A DNA stretch of 64,000 bases from Heracleum sosnowskyi (lineage: Eukaryota > Streptophyta > Magnoliopsida > Apiales > Apiaceae), in contig CM061243.1 in NCBI GenBank assembly GCA_030848705.1, forward strand, positions 5,428,001 to 5,492,000. Reading direction: 5' to 3'. Numbering within the stretch: position 1 is the stretch's first letter; the number at the start of each line of letters is the position of its first letter. Positions 36,261-49,458 of this stretch are shown in pieces. A program made the translations under genes and the position numbers. The notes under the pieces are model-generated. The model had not been told where the DNA came from, searched no databases, and saw only the letters and a program-made list of their open reading frames with translations.

Positions 36261-37022
36261 ACCCAAACCTTAAGCCCATATAGTAAAAATATAAAAAGAC
36301 CAAAGTTTAATTAATTTGATATTTTATTTTATTATTGTTTGTGATTTTGACGTAATTGTTGGAGGACTTTATTTAATATTTTACTTGTTATTCACAGGTG
36401 ACTTGAGAATACGTACTTTTCATCTTTATCGTACCCAACTTGAATTTTTTGAGATTGTTTCTAAGTTTGGATAAATGAATTGTTCAACTCGTCAAAATTA
36501 AATATTTGAATTTAGGAAGTCACATGTCACACGTCACCCATCTCAAAAAACAAGATTTAACTTATCAAAAAACAAATCTATTTATTTTCTAAGGTTAAAT
36601 TTCTTTATTATGTCTTATTTTAATAATAATATATTATTTTAAAATATTGAAATTGCATTCTGATTTCTGAAAGTATTGAAACACCCTCAAACGGCGTCGT
36701 TTCCGTCGTATTACATAATGATTTTTCAACTAATTTAACAATTAAGAAAAGAATTAAAAAACCCAGATTGTAATTAGTGCTAAAATTTATGATCCATCTC
36801 ATACCAAACCTTAAACTGATCTATAGATACAGAAATATCAAAACATGTAATGAAGTGCTTCAACTGACATTGGCCTTGTAAGAGAACACAGTAAGTACAC
36901 TCTCTCCCCCTTGTCCAAAAATTCTTATACATACATACATACATGCTACTAGTGTCTTTAAATCTTGTAATTAGACTCAAATTTACATTATTCATATTGA
37001 ATTTATGTGATTATATGGAATT
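36261..37022. promoter_or_regulatory. Divergent promoter of the MOS1-like and apyrase genes
   Basis: About 0.76 kb separates the probable MOS1 leader from the apyrase start codon. The 13-mer AACGGCGTCGTTT occurs at 36690-36702 here and again at 36096-36108 in the MOS1 leader; each is nearly self-complementary. The rest is AT-rich. No clear TATA box can be assigned to either gene. Confidence 0.45.
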
Positions 37023-39541
37023 ATGGATCCGATTTCGCCATCAAAGTCGAAACTTGAGATCACTGGATTGATTCGAAGTCGAAAAGTATTGAAATTTGGA
37101 GTAGCCCTTGTTGTGATTATGTTAATTTGTGTTTGGATTGTTTATTATATGTCAAAGACTACATTTTTTACTGTTGTATTGGATTGTGGAAGTAGTGGTA
37201 CAAGAGTGAATGTTTACGAGTGGCGAAAAGGGGGGGTTTTGAGTGATTCTGATTTGCCGATTTTGGTACATTCTTATCCGGATGATTCGGTGAAGATTGA
37301 TGGGGGTTATAGTCAGAAAGAGGGTTGTTTTTATCATTGTTTGCAGACTGAGCCTGGTTTGGATAAATTTTTAGGGAATTTTTCGGGAGTGAGTGATGCG
37401 TTGAAGCCGTTGATTCGGTTGGCGGAGTTGTGGGTGCCTTTGGAAAGACATGGAGAGACTCCTATTATTGTTTTAGCTACTGCTGGATTGAGGAGGTTGC
37501 AAAATGATGATGCGAAAAAGATTTTGAAGGATGTAGAGGAGGTTGTGAAAGGGCATGGTTTCATGTTTAGGGAAAGTTGGGTGAGGGTGTTGAGTGGGAA
37601 AGAAGAAGCTTACTATGGTTGGGTAGCGTTAAACTATCAGATGGGGATTTTTGGGAATTCATCAAGATTGCCTAGTCTTGGCCTTCTTGATTTAGGAGGC
37701 TCGTCATTGCAAGTGGTGACCGAAATAGATGATCCGAGGGAATATGAGAATGTTTTAAGGGCGAAAATTGGTTTAGTTGAGCATTGGATATTGGCGTACT
37801 CGTTACCTGCTTTTGGTTTGAATGAAGGGTTTGATAGGACTGTTGCTATGCTCAGTCATACTCAGACACTTAAAGAAGGCACCTTTAAAATCAGTCACCC
37901 TTGTTTGAGTTCTGGTTTTGTCAAGAACTATACTTGTGGTGGTTGCTTCGGGAAAGAATTTAGTGATGTGAAAGATTTTAGCACTTTATCTAGAGAAAAA
38001 GAGGCCCACTCTGTAGTTTTAGTTGGAGATCCTAATTGGGAGAAGTGCAAAAGTCTTTCCAGAGCCATTGCTGTTAATTTTAGCAATTCAGATTGGTCAC
38101 ACTTAGATAATGGTTCAATTTGTAGCTTGTCTATTACAAACGGTGAGTTCAATATCCCATGTACAATTTTGTTGACCAGCGTTCACTTTTTAATTGTCCT
38201 CTTGGTTTATTTCATGTCCTATAGGAGTAAAAGCTTGTCTGGTGTATATGGATTTCTCATCACCAATAAAAGAAATTCTCTTGCTACATACTCATATATA
38301 CAGTGTATTTCCAAATTATATACTTGGAGGTGTGTAGATTGTTGGTCCTATTATTACTGAAGTGCTGAACGAAGATGTTGGTTTTAACTTTTAGATAGGG
38401 GGTGCCCTATATATACTATGCACACACTGGAACAAAGACGATTCTTTTTTTGACGTGCATTTATAATCTTTGTTTTGCATTGATGATAAAAAATGGGGTA
38501 GAATATGTTCATTATAATTTTCATCATCTTAATGCTCCAGCTACATGTTATCCCCTCTGTTGACATGTAGGAAAAATCCTGTGTAGTATGTTTGACATTT
38601 ATTTTCTAGACGCGTTCCTTGGGTGTGTATCAATCACTAAAGCCAAAGACCAAATATACCTAGCATGTCCCACTTGGAAGTAGGGCTGGAGAGGATCAGA
38701 TGCACACACTAGTACACTACGCAGACCGTACCTCTACTCATAGGAATCGAGACGCTTTATAAACACCAAAAATTAAGGACACAAACATATCGGGGCGAAT
38801 ATATGTTAAGAAGCTATATTGAAAAGATTACTTCCAGAAGTTAATGTTGGAGCATTTCTGGAAAAGGGATTATGTTGCTAGTACTAAGTCTTTGCAACCT
38901 ATAGGTTAGACACAATATTTTGTCTTTGTACATCATTTTTTCATAGAAAACTCAATTTTCCGTATTTTATGTTTTAAATTTGGTAGGACTAGATTCTAAA
39001 TTGGAATTTGGCAGGCAAAGGCATACTATATCCGGAGGGAAGTAACCGCTCAAGTGCACGTTTTCATGCTTTATCTGGATTTTATGCTGTTTACACTATG
39101 TTGAACTTAAGCCCAAGAGCAAACTTGACAAAGATCTGGGAGAAAGGTCAGCAGTTGTGTGAAAGATCATGGACAGGATCAAATAGCTATGCCGAGCAGT
39201 ATTGTTTCAAAGTGCCATATTTGGCATCACTTGTTGAGGATGCTCTTTGCGTTGCTGATAGAGAGATAATTTTTGGTCCTGGGAACATTTCGTGGACGTT
39301 AGGAGCAGGGCTAATGGAAGGTCAACACTTGTGGCAGGGTAGTACATGTTCTGCCATTGGTGTTTTAAGCTTGGGGGATGGTAGGATTATTTCTTCTCCT
39401 CTCCTTTTATTTGTTGTACTAGTATGCCTTCTACTTATTGTTTATTACAGTCAAGTCAAGCTGCCTATGCCAGGCAGGAAGATATCTGCTGTTAGAGCAT
39501 CTTTACCTTCTTACATACGGCCTAGACGACAGCCTGCCTAA
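37023..39541 (+). CDS. APY7: Apyrase (GDA1/CD39 NTPDase), apyrase 7-like
   Basis: Two exons (37023-38142 and 39015-39541) join across an 872-bp GT-AG intron into 548 codons. A membrane helix lies at residues about 24-44 (KFGVALVVIMLICVWIVYYM) and another at about 503-518 near the C-terminus, so the catalytic part lies between two anchors, probably in the endomembrane lumen. Apyrase conserved regions are visible: ACR1 VVLDCGSSGTRVNVY (51-65), ACR2 IVLATAGLRRL (148-158), ACR3 SGKEEAYYGWVALNY (191-205, with the catalytic Glu), and ACR4 LGLLDLGGSSLQV (219-231). These enzymes hydrolyse nucleoside tri- and diphosphates. The double anchor and long C-terminal part resemble plant apyrase 7 rather than apyrases 1-2. 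The symbol is by similarity. Confidence 0.88.
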
Positions 39542-42500
39542 TTTTGGTTTAGGCTGCATACACAATTTTTGCTACTGAAGTTTACTTCATAACTTATTTT
39601 ACAAGATAAAATCATTCTTTTTACTGTACAAAGTATTTCGTATCAGGAAACATCAAAAGAAGACAGTATATCTCGTCTGAGTTCTTTGTAATATCTGTGG
39701 AATCTTTAAATTTAAATTGTGATGCACATCTGTTACAGTTTCAAAATTGCATATCTTGCACTTTTAGGAGTTACAAATAAGTCTTACTAATTTTGTGTTA
39801 TTTACGGTCATTTTTTCCATTCCTGTATTCAAGCTAGCCAAGAAAAGAAAAAGATGTTGCTAGGGTCAAATAAAGTCTTTTTAGAATTCTGCAGATGAGA
39901 AATATTAATCAACTAGCGTAACAGTCTGTGCGGACCTGTGTAAATAAGCTACAAACTATTTGTTGTCATAAATACGTTTGAACTTATCTATTTGCGATAG
40001 ATGAGTGATGTGTAAAAATAATTGTTTGAGTTTATCATTTTTGGTGAATCTTGTTGAAAAAAGGTAATAATCACATCAGACAATGATATAGTGTACATTT
40101 TGTGAATCACAAATACACCTGATCAAAATTTTGCGAGTTCACAAGAATTAACACGTGTTCAAGTTATACAAAACAACTTTTATAGAAGTTGTTTTTTTTC
40201 TCAGCAAGGGAAATATAGATGTTTATGATCCCTCTCTGCTTATGTTGTCCTTTTTTTATGATAAAGAGAGTCATGCTGATATGGCTGAACAAAATAATTG
40301 TTAGCAGTTCCAGTTATTACAATATGAATGAAACAAAAACTATTAAAACAGAGTGTATTCTGAATGCGACTAAATTTTTCAAAATGTTAAAGTAGAACAT
40401 AGATAAATTTTCAAAATGTAAGAGCATGTTATATCATGTAACATCTTCTCTCATGGTACCTGTGTTCCAGCGTTTACTTTGTTATTACCGTAAAATTGTT
40501 GTTTCAGTGGTTATACAACCCTTTGTTTGCTCAACTGCAAGTATCACTCCATTATTAAAGATGAATAAGCGCTAACGTAATATGACCCAAAATTTCAAGT
40601 TATTAGCGTCTTTATATGTCTCATATATTGAAATAATTATAAAAAATTATTAATAGTACATGAACTATATAAAGATTATTAATATTCAAGACAAAAAAAT
40701 AATAATATAATTTCATTTCAAAAGAGCTAGACTTGTTACGTTGTTTGAAGCTTCCTATATACGCTTAAAAATAGCACGTTGTAGGATAATATCATGAGTT
40801 TCTCAAAATTAGTATGTGGATAAAAAATTCATTTGCTTTAACACTATGCAATGTAGTGAACTAATGACATTCATGAACATGTTTCCTATTATATTCATAG
40901 AACTAACATGTGTCTCTGAGTAGCATAAAGTTCAATGTGTATATACAATCTAATTTAGTTGCGTTTTCCATTTTGGATTGTTGTCTACTATCATATGATT
41001 ACTATCATATGATTAGACTATATTAATGACTTGTAAATTGAGATAATACCTTAAATTATAATTTTTTGTTTTATCTTACATTAATCTTAGTATATGGTAT
41101 AACTCAATTATTATATATTATTGTTAGCATAAATTTTAAAAACTCATTTTAACTCAAATTTATTTATTTTAAATGCACCTTTGAAAAATTCATGTATTTT
41201 ACTTAATATCGTTTAATAATTTCATTGTAGACATTAAAAATTTCTAAATTAATTATAATATATATATATACTAAAAAATCACTAAAAATTATTGTATGTG
41301 CGATAACTTTCGAAATATTCATTGATTGTTCTTATATTTAGAATTTCATTCATCAAACTAAATTATATGACATAATACATTAGTTTTACATAAAACCATT
41401 TTCATACTTCATAATCAATTTATATCTAAAATTGTGTTATGCAATTATACATTATGTTGATTTTATAAATGCAACATAAGCCTTTCTTTATCTTAGATAC
41501 TATTTTTATTTTATTATTTCAATAATCTAATTTCTGCATAAATATGTACGTTAATAAATTCTTGTTTTTTTATCCGGATTCAATTACATATATGTATAAT
41601 TTAGAAGTTTATTTTTGTAAATTATATTAACAAACAATTTATCTATTCAAAAATTAAAACTAAAAAGAAACAATAGGATAATAAGAGAACTTGTGGTTTA
41701 TCCAATAAGATTTTTAAACTTAACTCGACAAAGCACTAATTCATTAATACCTCCATATTCATTACTCCATTATTATTTAATATAGTAGTAATTTATTACA
41801 TTTCTACTAATAGTTAAATGATTGGATAATTAATATCTATAATTATATCTAACTCATTATTACTTAATAATATTTTAAAATTAATATGTTAATACATACA
41901 TGTGTGTGTATATATAACTATATAGTTAAACCCGAAATATTAAAAAATTATCGATCCTCTCGGATTTTTAGTTTCGAATGTATCGTCTATCAATCCTTTA
42001 ATATTATATTTATAACAAAAATGGGTTTCAATTTGTGCATAAACAAATAAAAATAAATATTTACTTAAATTATAACACTTAAACAAATTAACTGATGACA
42101 ATACATACTTTTGTCAACATTCGAATAACTCATTTATCACACTTACAGAAGACAATAAAAACTTTCATAAAATCTAAAGCGCCAGTTCCTACTCTTAATG
42201 ATGAGGCAGGTTCAAGAAAAAAATAAAAGATCACTTGAAACGAAAAGTAACACGCAATCAATATGGTCAAATGATAACAATTACCAAAATTATCTCCCTA
42301 CTTAGAATTATATTCACAATATATAGGACTCAAAAGCAAATTTTAAGACATTGTCTAAATTTACAACTTTGGTTCACCGTTTGTAATTGTGATTATCGGC
42401 TTAAGCGTGTGGTCATGTGTTCATGTGTTCATGTCCATCAACATCTATATAGTCTTGTCGTGTATATACTTTGGTTCTTCGTTACACCTTATTTATATCA

Positions 42501-43642
42501 AAATCAAAAAAACATACACTCTGAATAGTGCAAGTAGTTGACTCTCACACATTTGATGGTATTAATGAAGTGACAGCTGCTACTGTATATATTACAGACG
42601 CAACATATAAAATTAAGGCAATTGATATAAATCAACTCAATTTCTTCTTAATCCATTAAGTATCTCTTCCAAACCAATGAACGTTCACACTCAATCACGA
42701 ATATTGTAAAATTCAAAAATTCAAAATTATTCTATTTTACATTTTTATTAAAAAAGAGTTCTATTACAAATCGAAATAAAGAAATAATCTAAAATGACAA
42801 ATAATTTATTTCTTAAACATGTAAAAAATTCAGCAAAATGTGAATTTAGATCATACATGTGCCTCGCACGGGTTATAAAGCTAGTTATATTGAATGATAT
42901 AAGATTATTTGCAATTTTCGTCAAGATAATTTTATTGTTATGAATTATAATAGATGTTATCAAGTGCATTGCAAAATCAACTACTAACTTTTAATAAACA
43001 CATCAGCGCATATATATAAAATTAAAAAAAAATCTGAAAATGAAAAAAGCAATAGATCTGAAATGTATAAATAAGTAATATTCTTTGTAATCCTTCACAT
43101 GTCAATAAATCTTATTTAAGTAAAAAATATAAGACGGTCCAGAATTGAACCTAATCACACTAAACAATTAGTGCTTTTATTCTGCAAAGCTTTAAAGCAA
43201 ATTTCAAAACCACTAGAAAAAAAGAAATTCGACTGGATGAATATCACTCCTTAGTGTTCCTATAATTGAAATGCATTCATTTTTTATTAGTACAACATAA
43301 ACATTGTATTAAATACACTTTCGTGAAAAGATATATAATATTAAAGTAAAGATGAAAAACCGTTTTTATCTTCTTGTTGCATGATCTAGCAGAACCCGGG
43401 GTGTTGCAACAAAACATTACTTCGCCACTATGTTTGAATTACAATTGCATTATATTGTTTGATTATTATCTTAATAAAAGTAAAAATAAAAAATATAGGA
43501 TAGGAATAATTTTTAGGGGAATATAAGAAACTTAACTAATTTAGGATGGAATATACCCGTGCTTCCCACACGGTGACGTTTTATCCTTTTAATTTTATTA
43601 ATTATCTTTGTTAATATTTATTTTTAGTAGATTCAAGTTATA
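39542..43642. other. Gene-free AT-rich DNA
   Basis: After the probable apyrase 3' UTR no gene is seen. At about 42869-42893 a GCACGGGTTATAAAGCTAG end looks like a Helitron 3' terminus on the plus strand, but no matching TCTATACT start was found, so its extent is unknown. Confidence 0.35.
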
Positions 43643-44159
43643 TCTATACTATATTATTATAAGCAAACTAGCCTCTATTTGGTTGGTTGTTGTTGGTTAG
43701 TTGGTATTTTTAACAACAACCGTTAGATTGAAAGATAGATAAAAGGAGAACCGTTAGATTTAATGTTAAAAAAATATTTCTTTCTTGATATTCAAAATAC
43801 TCCAACGGGTTCAAGGTTCGAATCCCGTCAACAACATAGTTTAAAAAATATTTCTTTTTAGATATTTAAAATGTTCCCACGGGTTCAAGGTTCGAATCCC
43901 GTCGATAACATATTATTATTAAATATTTATAATACCTATTTTTATAAGCTATATTCAGAAGTTCAAGATATTATTTCTGTCGACAATATATTAAAAACAT
44001 TTATCCTCAAAATACAAACAAATGCTTACACCAACATCATACATACATTATTAATTTTTAAAAATTTATTTTTCTACTAATAAAATTATATAATCAAAAT
44101 ACAGATAATAATATAAAAATTCTAAAATCCATCCGTGCATCGCACGGGTTAAAGGCTAG
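43643..44159 (+). mobile_element. Complete short non-autonomous Helitron
   Basis: It starts TCTATACTATATTATTAT and ends CGCACGGGTTAAAGGCTAG. The hairpin CCGTGC-atc-GCACGG (44133-44147) lies about 12 bp before the end, and the element sits between A (43642) and T (44160), as Helitrons require. It is 517 bp and codes for nothing. Inside, a block of about 70 bp is duplicated, each copy carrying GGTTCGAATCCCGTC, which equals a tRNA T-arm/B-box. Confidence 0.85.
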
Positions 44160-44727
44160 TATATATAGTATCATGTCCCTTAATCTCAGGTAACTTTACC
44201 GAGCTAACCTCATATATATATTTTGTATAAATGATTTTTTTCCTCATATATATATTTTGTATAAATGATTTTTTGTATAAATGATTTTTTTTTCCTCATA
44301 ACCTTTCAATTTTTGTTGAAAATAAGCTTGTTTCTAATTTTTTTATTGTAACACTAAAAAATATCTCGCATCACATATTCATGTATTTTAAACGTTAGAT
44401 AATAGAAGAACTCAACCAAAGAAAATAAAAGAACAATCAATGAAACAACTTTAAATTCAATTAGAATCATAATTGATATGACTATGCAATTAGTCTATAA
44501 AGTATATTATATAATTTTGTTCATTTACCAAAAAAAATGTTTTTAATAAAATGTTTATCATATCTCCATTTTTCACATAATATAAATAAAGGATTAAGCC
44601 ATAAAAAGCAAATGTTAAAACAAATGAAAATCTTAATTCACATTGAAGTAAATTTAAGGTATATTCACCCATTTTGTATAAATGAGCCACTAAACTCTGG
44701 TACCTTATTTGTTCTAAAATTATCAAA
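44160..44727. other. AT-rich intergenic DNA
   Basis: Contains a short tandem duplication of 'ttttgtataaatgatttttt' (44220-44300). No gene seen. Confidence 0.3.
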
Positions 44728-44729
44728 TA

Positions 44730-44999
44730 CTCACTCCGCCCCCATCAATTCTTTACATTGAGGTTGTGCACGGAGGTTAAGAAAAAGTGTAATTTAGTGA
44801 AGAAAAATAAAAAAAGTGAGTAAAGTGGTGGGACCAATCAATATTTAATGTATAATGTGGGGATAATGGAGGAAAATAGTGGATGTAGTTAATTTTTATA
44901 TTATAAAACTTTACTTTTTAAAAAAACTTTTGAAATGTAAAGAATTGATAGGGACATCTCAAAAAGAAAAGTGTAAATAAATGAAAGGGACATGGGGAG
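44730..44999. mobile_element. Stowaway-like MITE
   Basis: Begins CTCACTCCGCCCCCATC and ends AAGGGACATGGGGAG, flanked by TA on both sides (44728-44729 and 45000-45001). About 270 bp, non-coding, with imperfect terminal inverted repeats. Confidence 0.7.
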
Positions 45000-45001
45000 T
45001 A

Positions 45002-46757
45002 TATCGCTGCATTGAAATTGTAGCATAAACACAATATAACATAGAGAAGAAGATATACAAAAAAATTTGTATTAAATTTTCCTTGCAATCACGGTGCCTC
45101 GTTTTTCTAGAATTGTATAACCGAAGAGAAAGACTAAAAATCAAAGTAAAATAATTGAAGAACTAACTTCAAATTCTAAAAAAAACTTAATATGTATAAT
45201 ACATCAAAAAGACACATATTAAAGAAATTAGAGTAAAATATTTGTAATTATTGAAATTAAAACGTCAATTCTCTTTTAATTCAAACATCAATTCTCTTTT
45301 TGCACGATTATCATTTAAGTTGACTACCGACTATTCTGCACATGACTAACTTGGCTTTAAAGTTATAAATATAACACCTTAAAAGGGTCTCATTATGGGG
45401 TAAACACATTTTAATTTGACTACCTTCTCTGGTTTCTCTGTATCTTTTATATATATCAACCAAATATAAATTGGTAACTATTAATAAATGTAGTGCATTG
45501 AAGTCAATCACAAACTGAAAACTATAACATTACAGAATATAAACTTGTCTAGATTATAAACGGTGTAACTATTAAATGAAAAATAGAGGAAAAAACAATA
45601 TTTAATTTACTTATCTTTCAACTTTCTTATCGCAGTCATCTGCACCTTAAAAGAATCTATGTGTGTAAAAGATGAGGATTAATTAAAAATAAAAAAAACA
45701 TGATTTCAAAGATATCAAAAAAATTTAACCGAACTTTATAAAAGCTCCAAGAATAATACATTTCACCATTTAGTTTGACTAATTGTAAGACTTGCATCAA
45801 TCATGACCTAATCCATTTCTTTGTTTAGAAACCTAAAGCTAACATATATACGTGTTAGTGATTCGTATGATCACAACGACAATATCCCGAGAATGGAAAC
45901 AAAGAACATACCTAGCATGAGAATAGAACATGAGGTATTGTGTCTAAAATAGTTTATAATAGTTGGTTTTGTCAATCCAAGTAGAGTCATACCCATACTA
46001 GTTAATCTTGTGAAACCTAGACATTAACTAATAATGTAGTGATTTACTACCTAAGATAGAAACTATATGTTATAATTTTTTACAAACATCAATGGCACAT
46101 GATCTAGAAACATCAATCCATGGCTAGAGCTAAATACTCATATTTTTACTATTTGTCCAAGAATTTAACACACGATGAGGTGAAAAATTGTGTTAGCAAA
46201 AAATGATAGTGTGTCACACGATTCTTAAAATGTTAAAAATTAAAAATTGATGTTCATGTCATATTATTCTTAAAATGTCAAAATCAAGAATATTATAATG
46301 TATACATTAAAAACAACTGAGTGCATATTTAAATATAGATTTAGATAATTGCCAAATTCAATTAAAGATCATTTGGCTATCAAATATGTATCATCTTTTC
46401 TTTGCAATTTTTGATATATGTACCTTGTACTAAAATGACAACATGTATAGGCTATTTTGTTCATTATAGTGCTTAACCACGCAACTCTCAACATTAACTT
46501 CGTTTCAACTTCGATAACACGTACTTCGCTTCATAGAATCGGCTAATTCATCCACTACTCCGTTCTTATTGCCATGGAAGACCTAAAGAAAGCCAAGTTG
46601 AGGAGAACTTTAGAAAATAACAAAAAAAAATGGAGTAAGTCATTTATACAAATCGAGAGTACTGGTCTTAATCTTAGACACAAAATTTGCTAACTACTTC
46701 TTAATTTTCTATAAATATAAATAAGACATATAAACAGTTGGTGTAAATCCTCTTCAT

Positions 46758-46791
<34 letters not shown>

Positions 46792-48039
46792 ATGTATACA
46801 TGTGGTCGTGTGCATTTCAGACAATTTTATACATGTAATTGGTATGTGCTCCAGTGTTTTTGCATATACTGCTTCAAGACTCTCAAAACTTTGTACCTGT
46901 TTATTTTTAATATGTTGCAAGATATTTCGTTGCAATGTCATAAAAAAATAAAGGCGTAGAGTTGGATAAAAGAATTAAATTTACTTATACATGTTAATCA
47001 CTATGGAATATTATACCACAGATTTACTAATATATCCAGAAAAACAAAATTGGAGATCAATAATTAGAATCAATGTCTAAAAACAAATCAAAATAGAAAA
47101 CTTAAAAATATTTAAAAGGTATTCAGATCCTACAAAATTGTAGTGAAGACTTGAGTGTGCCTTAAATCTTAGTTAACATAATAACATATACACATAATCA
47201 ATCAAAATGATCGTAGACAAAAACAACACCACAACCCTCTAAGCCATCAACCGCAATATAATTAAACCCATCAACCTCCACCACAACCTCCAAAGCCATC
47301 TAACTCCCATGCATTCCTCTAAAATCTGAAAATTTCTAAATTTGCCTATTGTCGCTAGCTGATTTACCTTTGTATTCAGACGTTTTGAAGGTATTAGAGA
47401 AGTATATATTACATGCCAAGTAAACCAATAATAGAAGAGAATGGTCATTGTTTTGCTCAGAGTTCTCTAAGATAAAACAGAAACAAATAGAACTCAGTGG
47501 CACTAATATTTGACTGTCTAGTGTTTATCACTGCTCCGAAGTTTATATTAGTATTTTTCTGTACTAATAAAATTCTGACCTAACACCTAAACATATCATG
47601 CTTTAGTATGAAACTTGTAGGTTTGAACTACCAACTATTTTGTTGGCATATATTACTTGGTTGAACACCTGTCAAGACTTACATTCAAAACTCAGGTGAC
47701 AACGATATATTACAATTATATGAATCTCTATACATATTGAAACAATCGTAAATTTACATAAAACTTGTATAGACATGTGGTATTATATGCTGAGATATTC
47801 CTATTAATTTGAAATTCTAAACATAAACATAAAGAAATATAGTATACAACAGACATATCAAACACATGTATTAATATCCAAAAAAACAAACTAATATAAA
47901 AAGAGGGAGAACCAATAACATAAAACAACCAAATCACCAATAAATTGTATATCTCTGTTTAAATAATTATAATTTAAATAATTATATACATACATACATG
48001 GATAAACGATTTAATCCATTTTTGTGAACTGATTTAAGC

Positions 48040-48077
<38 letters not shown>

Positions 48078-48179
48078 AAGCCAGATAAATATAAAATAAA
48101 CAACAAATATATATATAAACACATAAATCAATAGAAACATAAACAATTAAAACAAACATCAATAGTGAAATCATGAAAG
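45002..48179. other. Gene-free AT-rich DNA with microsatellites
   Basis: A (TG)n run lies at about 46760-46790 and a (CAT)n run at about 48042-48076. No open frame with coding character and no recognised element. Confidence 0.4.
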
Positions 48180-49370
48180 AGAGAGATACTGAAGATGAAG
48201 AAAAATAAAAAGATAGAATAACCGAAAAAATGATGTACTGAATTCATATACGTTTGATATAAGATTTTGTAATTAAGAAATATAATCATTTGAATTTAAA
48301 AATAGATAACACCATTCATGTCATGATTTATGGGATTGTTAAAAATTTTGAATTAGGAGTTTAATTGTGAGTGTATATAGCAAGATTTGTGGGCTTATGT
48401 TGAATGAGTATAGCCTGTACGTTAAAATAATCAAATCACAATTGGATCCTTAATTAACCCACATTATAATGAAAAATAGTGTATATTGGGAAGCTGAGTT
48501 ACATGTGGAAAGTCCGTTAACCCGCTTAGACATTGAAATCATAAAAAATAGCATACCATATATGCATATTCAAATCTTAAAAATCCCACAATTTTAGCTA
48601 ATTTTCAAATCAAATTGATTACATGGATATGCTGATTATCACACGGGTCTTGTCATTGGTCTTATCCTTTTCAAAATTTAAATCCATGATTTTTCGTCAT
48701 CTTCTTTTTTTTATTTACTCTCTAAGAATATTTATTGAATTTCAATTCTCTTCCTCTTTACCGTGTTTTTACTTTTATTCTACGGAATAATTCATGTTTT
48801 GTGTATGTATATCATGTTTATATATGTTTATATATGTGTGTGATATTTATTGTGCAAGTATAAGTATATAGAGTGACCTGATTAACAAATATACACGTTA
48901 TATTAACATACAATACATTCCATAAATAAAAGTAAAAATGAGATAAAAGAGACGAAGAAAGAGAAAAGAGAGAATTGCCGAAGAAAATGAGATATTGAAT
49001 TCATGTACGTTTGATATAAGATTTGGTAATCAACAAATATAATCATCTGAATGTTGAAAATAGATAACACCACTCCTGGCATGATTTGTGGGAGAAATAT
49101 AATCATTTAAAATTTGAAAATAGATAACACCATTAATGGCATGATTTGTGGAATTGTTAAAATTTTGAATTGAGAATTTAAATTTTTTTTTTTTGTGTGT
49201 ATCACAAGATTTGTGGGATTATGTTGTTGAATGAGTATAGCATGTATGTTAAAACAATCGGGTCACAACTGGATCCTTAATTAACCCATATTACAATGAA
49301 AAATAACATATATTAGGAAGCTGAGTTACATGTGGATAGTCCGTTAACCCGTTTAGACATAGGAATTTAC
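48180..49370. repeat. Diverged direct repeat pair
   Basis: The block at about 48180-48540 recurs in the same orientation at about 48945-49365. Shared segments include 'gaattcat-acgtttgatat', 'aatagataacaccatt', 'ggatccttaattaaccca' and 'aagctgagttacatgtgga'. The second copy has an extra internal duplication of about 60 bp (49080-49150). The pair could be LTR-like ends of a small element, but neither TG/CA edges nor a primer site were found. Confidence 0.65.
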
Positions 49371-49458
49371 CAGAACAGCCCTATTTTAGGGACAAAAGTG
49401 GAATTTCCACTATACTCTTCACTAACAGGAATTTAGTTTTATGATAAGTATATATAAG

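Noticed and set aside
35979..36266. 95-codon Ser/Leu-rich open frame
   Set aside because: Product of GA/CT repeats in the MOS1 leader region.
43800..43910. Possible tRNA gene (GGTTCGAATCCCGTC twice)
   Set aside because: Only a T-arm-like piece is present; no acceptor stem, anticodon arm or A-box fits around either copy.
46690..46959. Cys-Val and His-Thr repeat peptides
   Set aside because: Translations of a TG microsatellite in both frames.
48042..48076. CRISPR-like or structured repeat
   Set aside because: Plain CAT trinucleotide microsatellite; no spaced repeats exist anywhere in this eukaryotic window.
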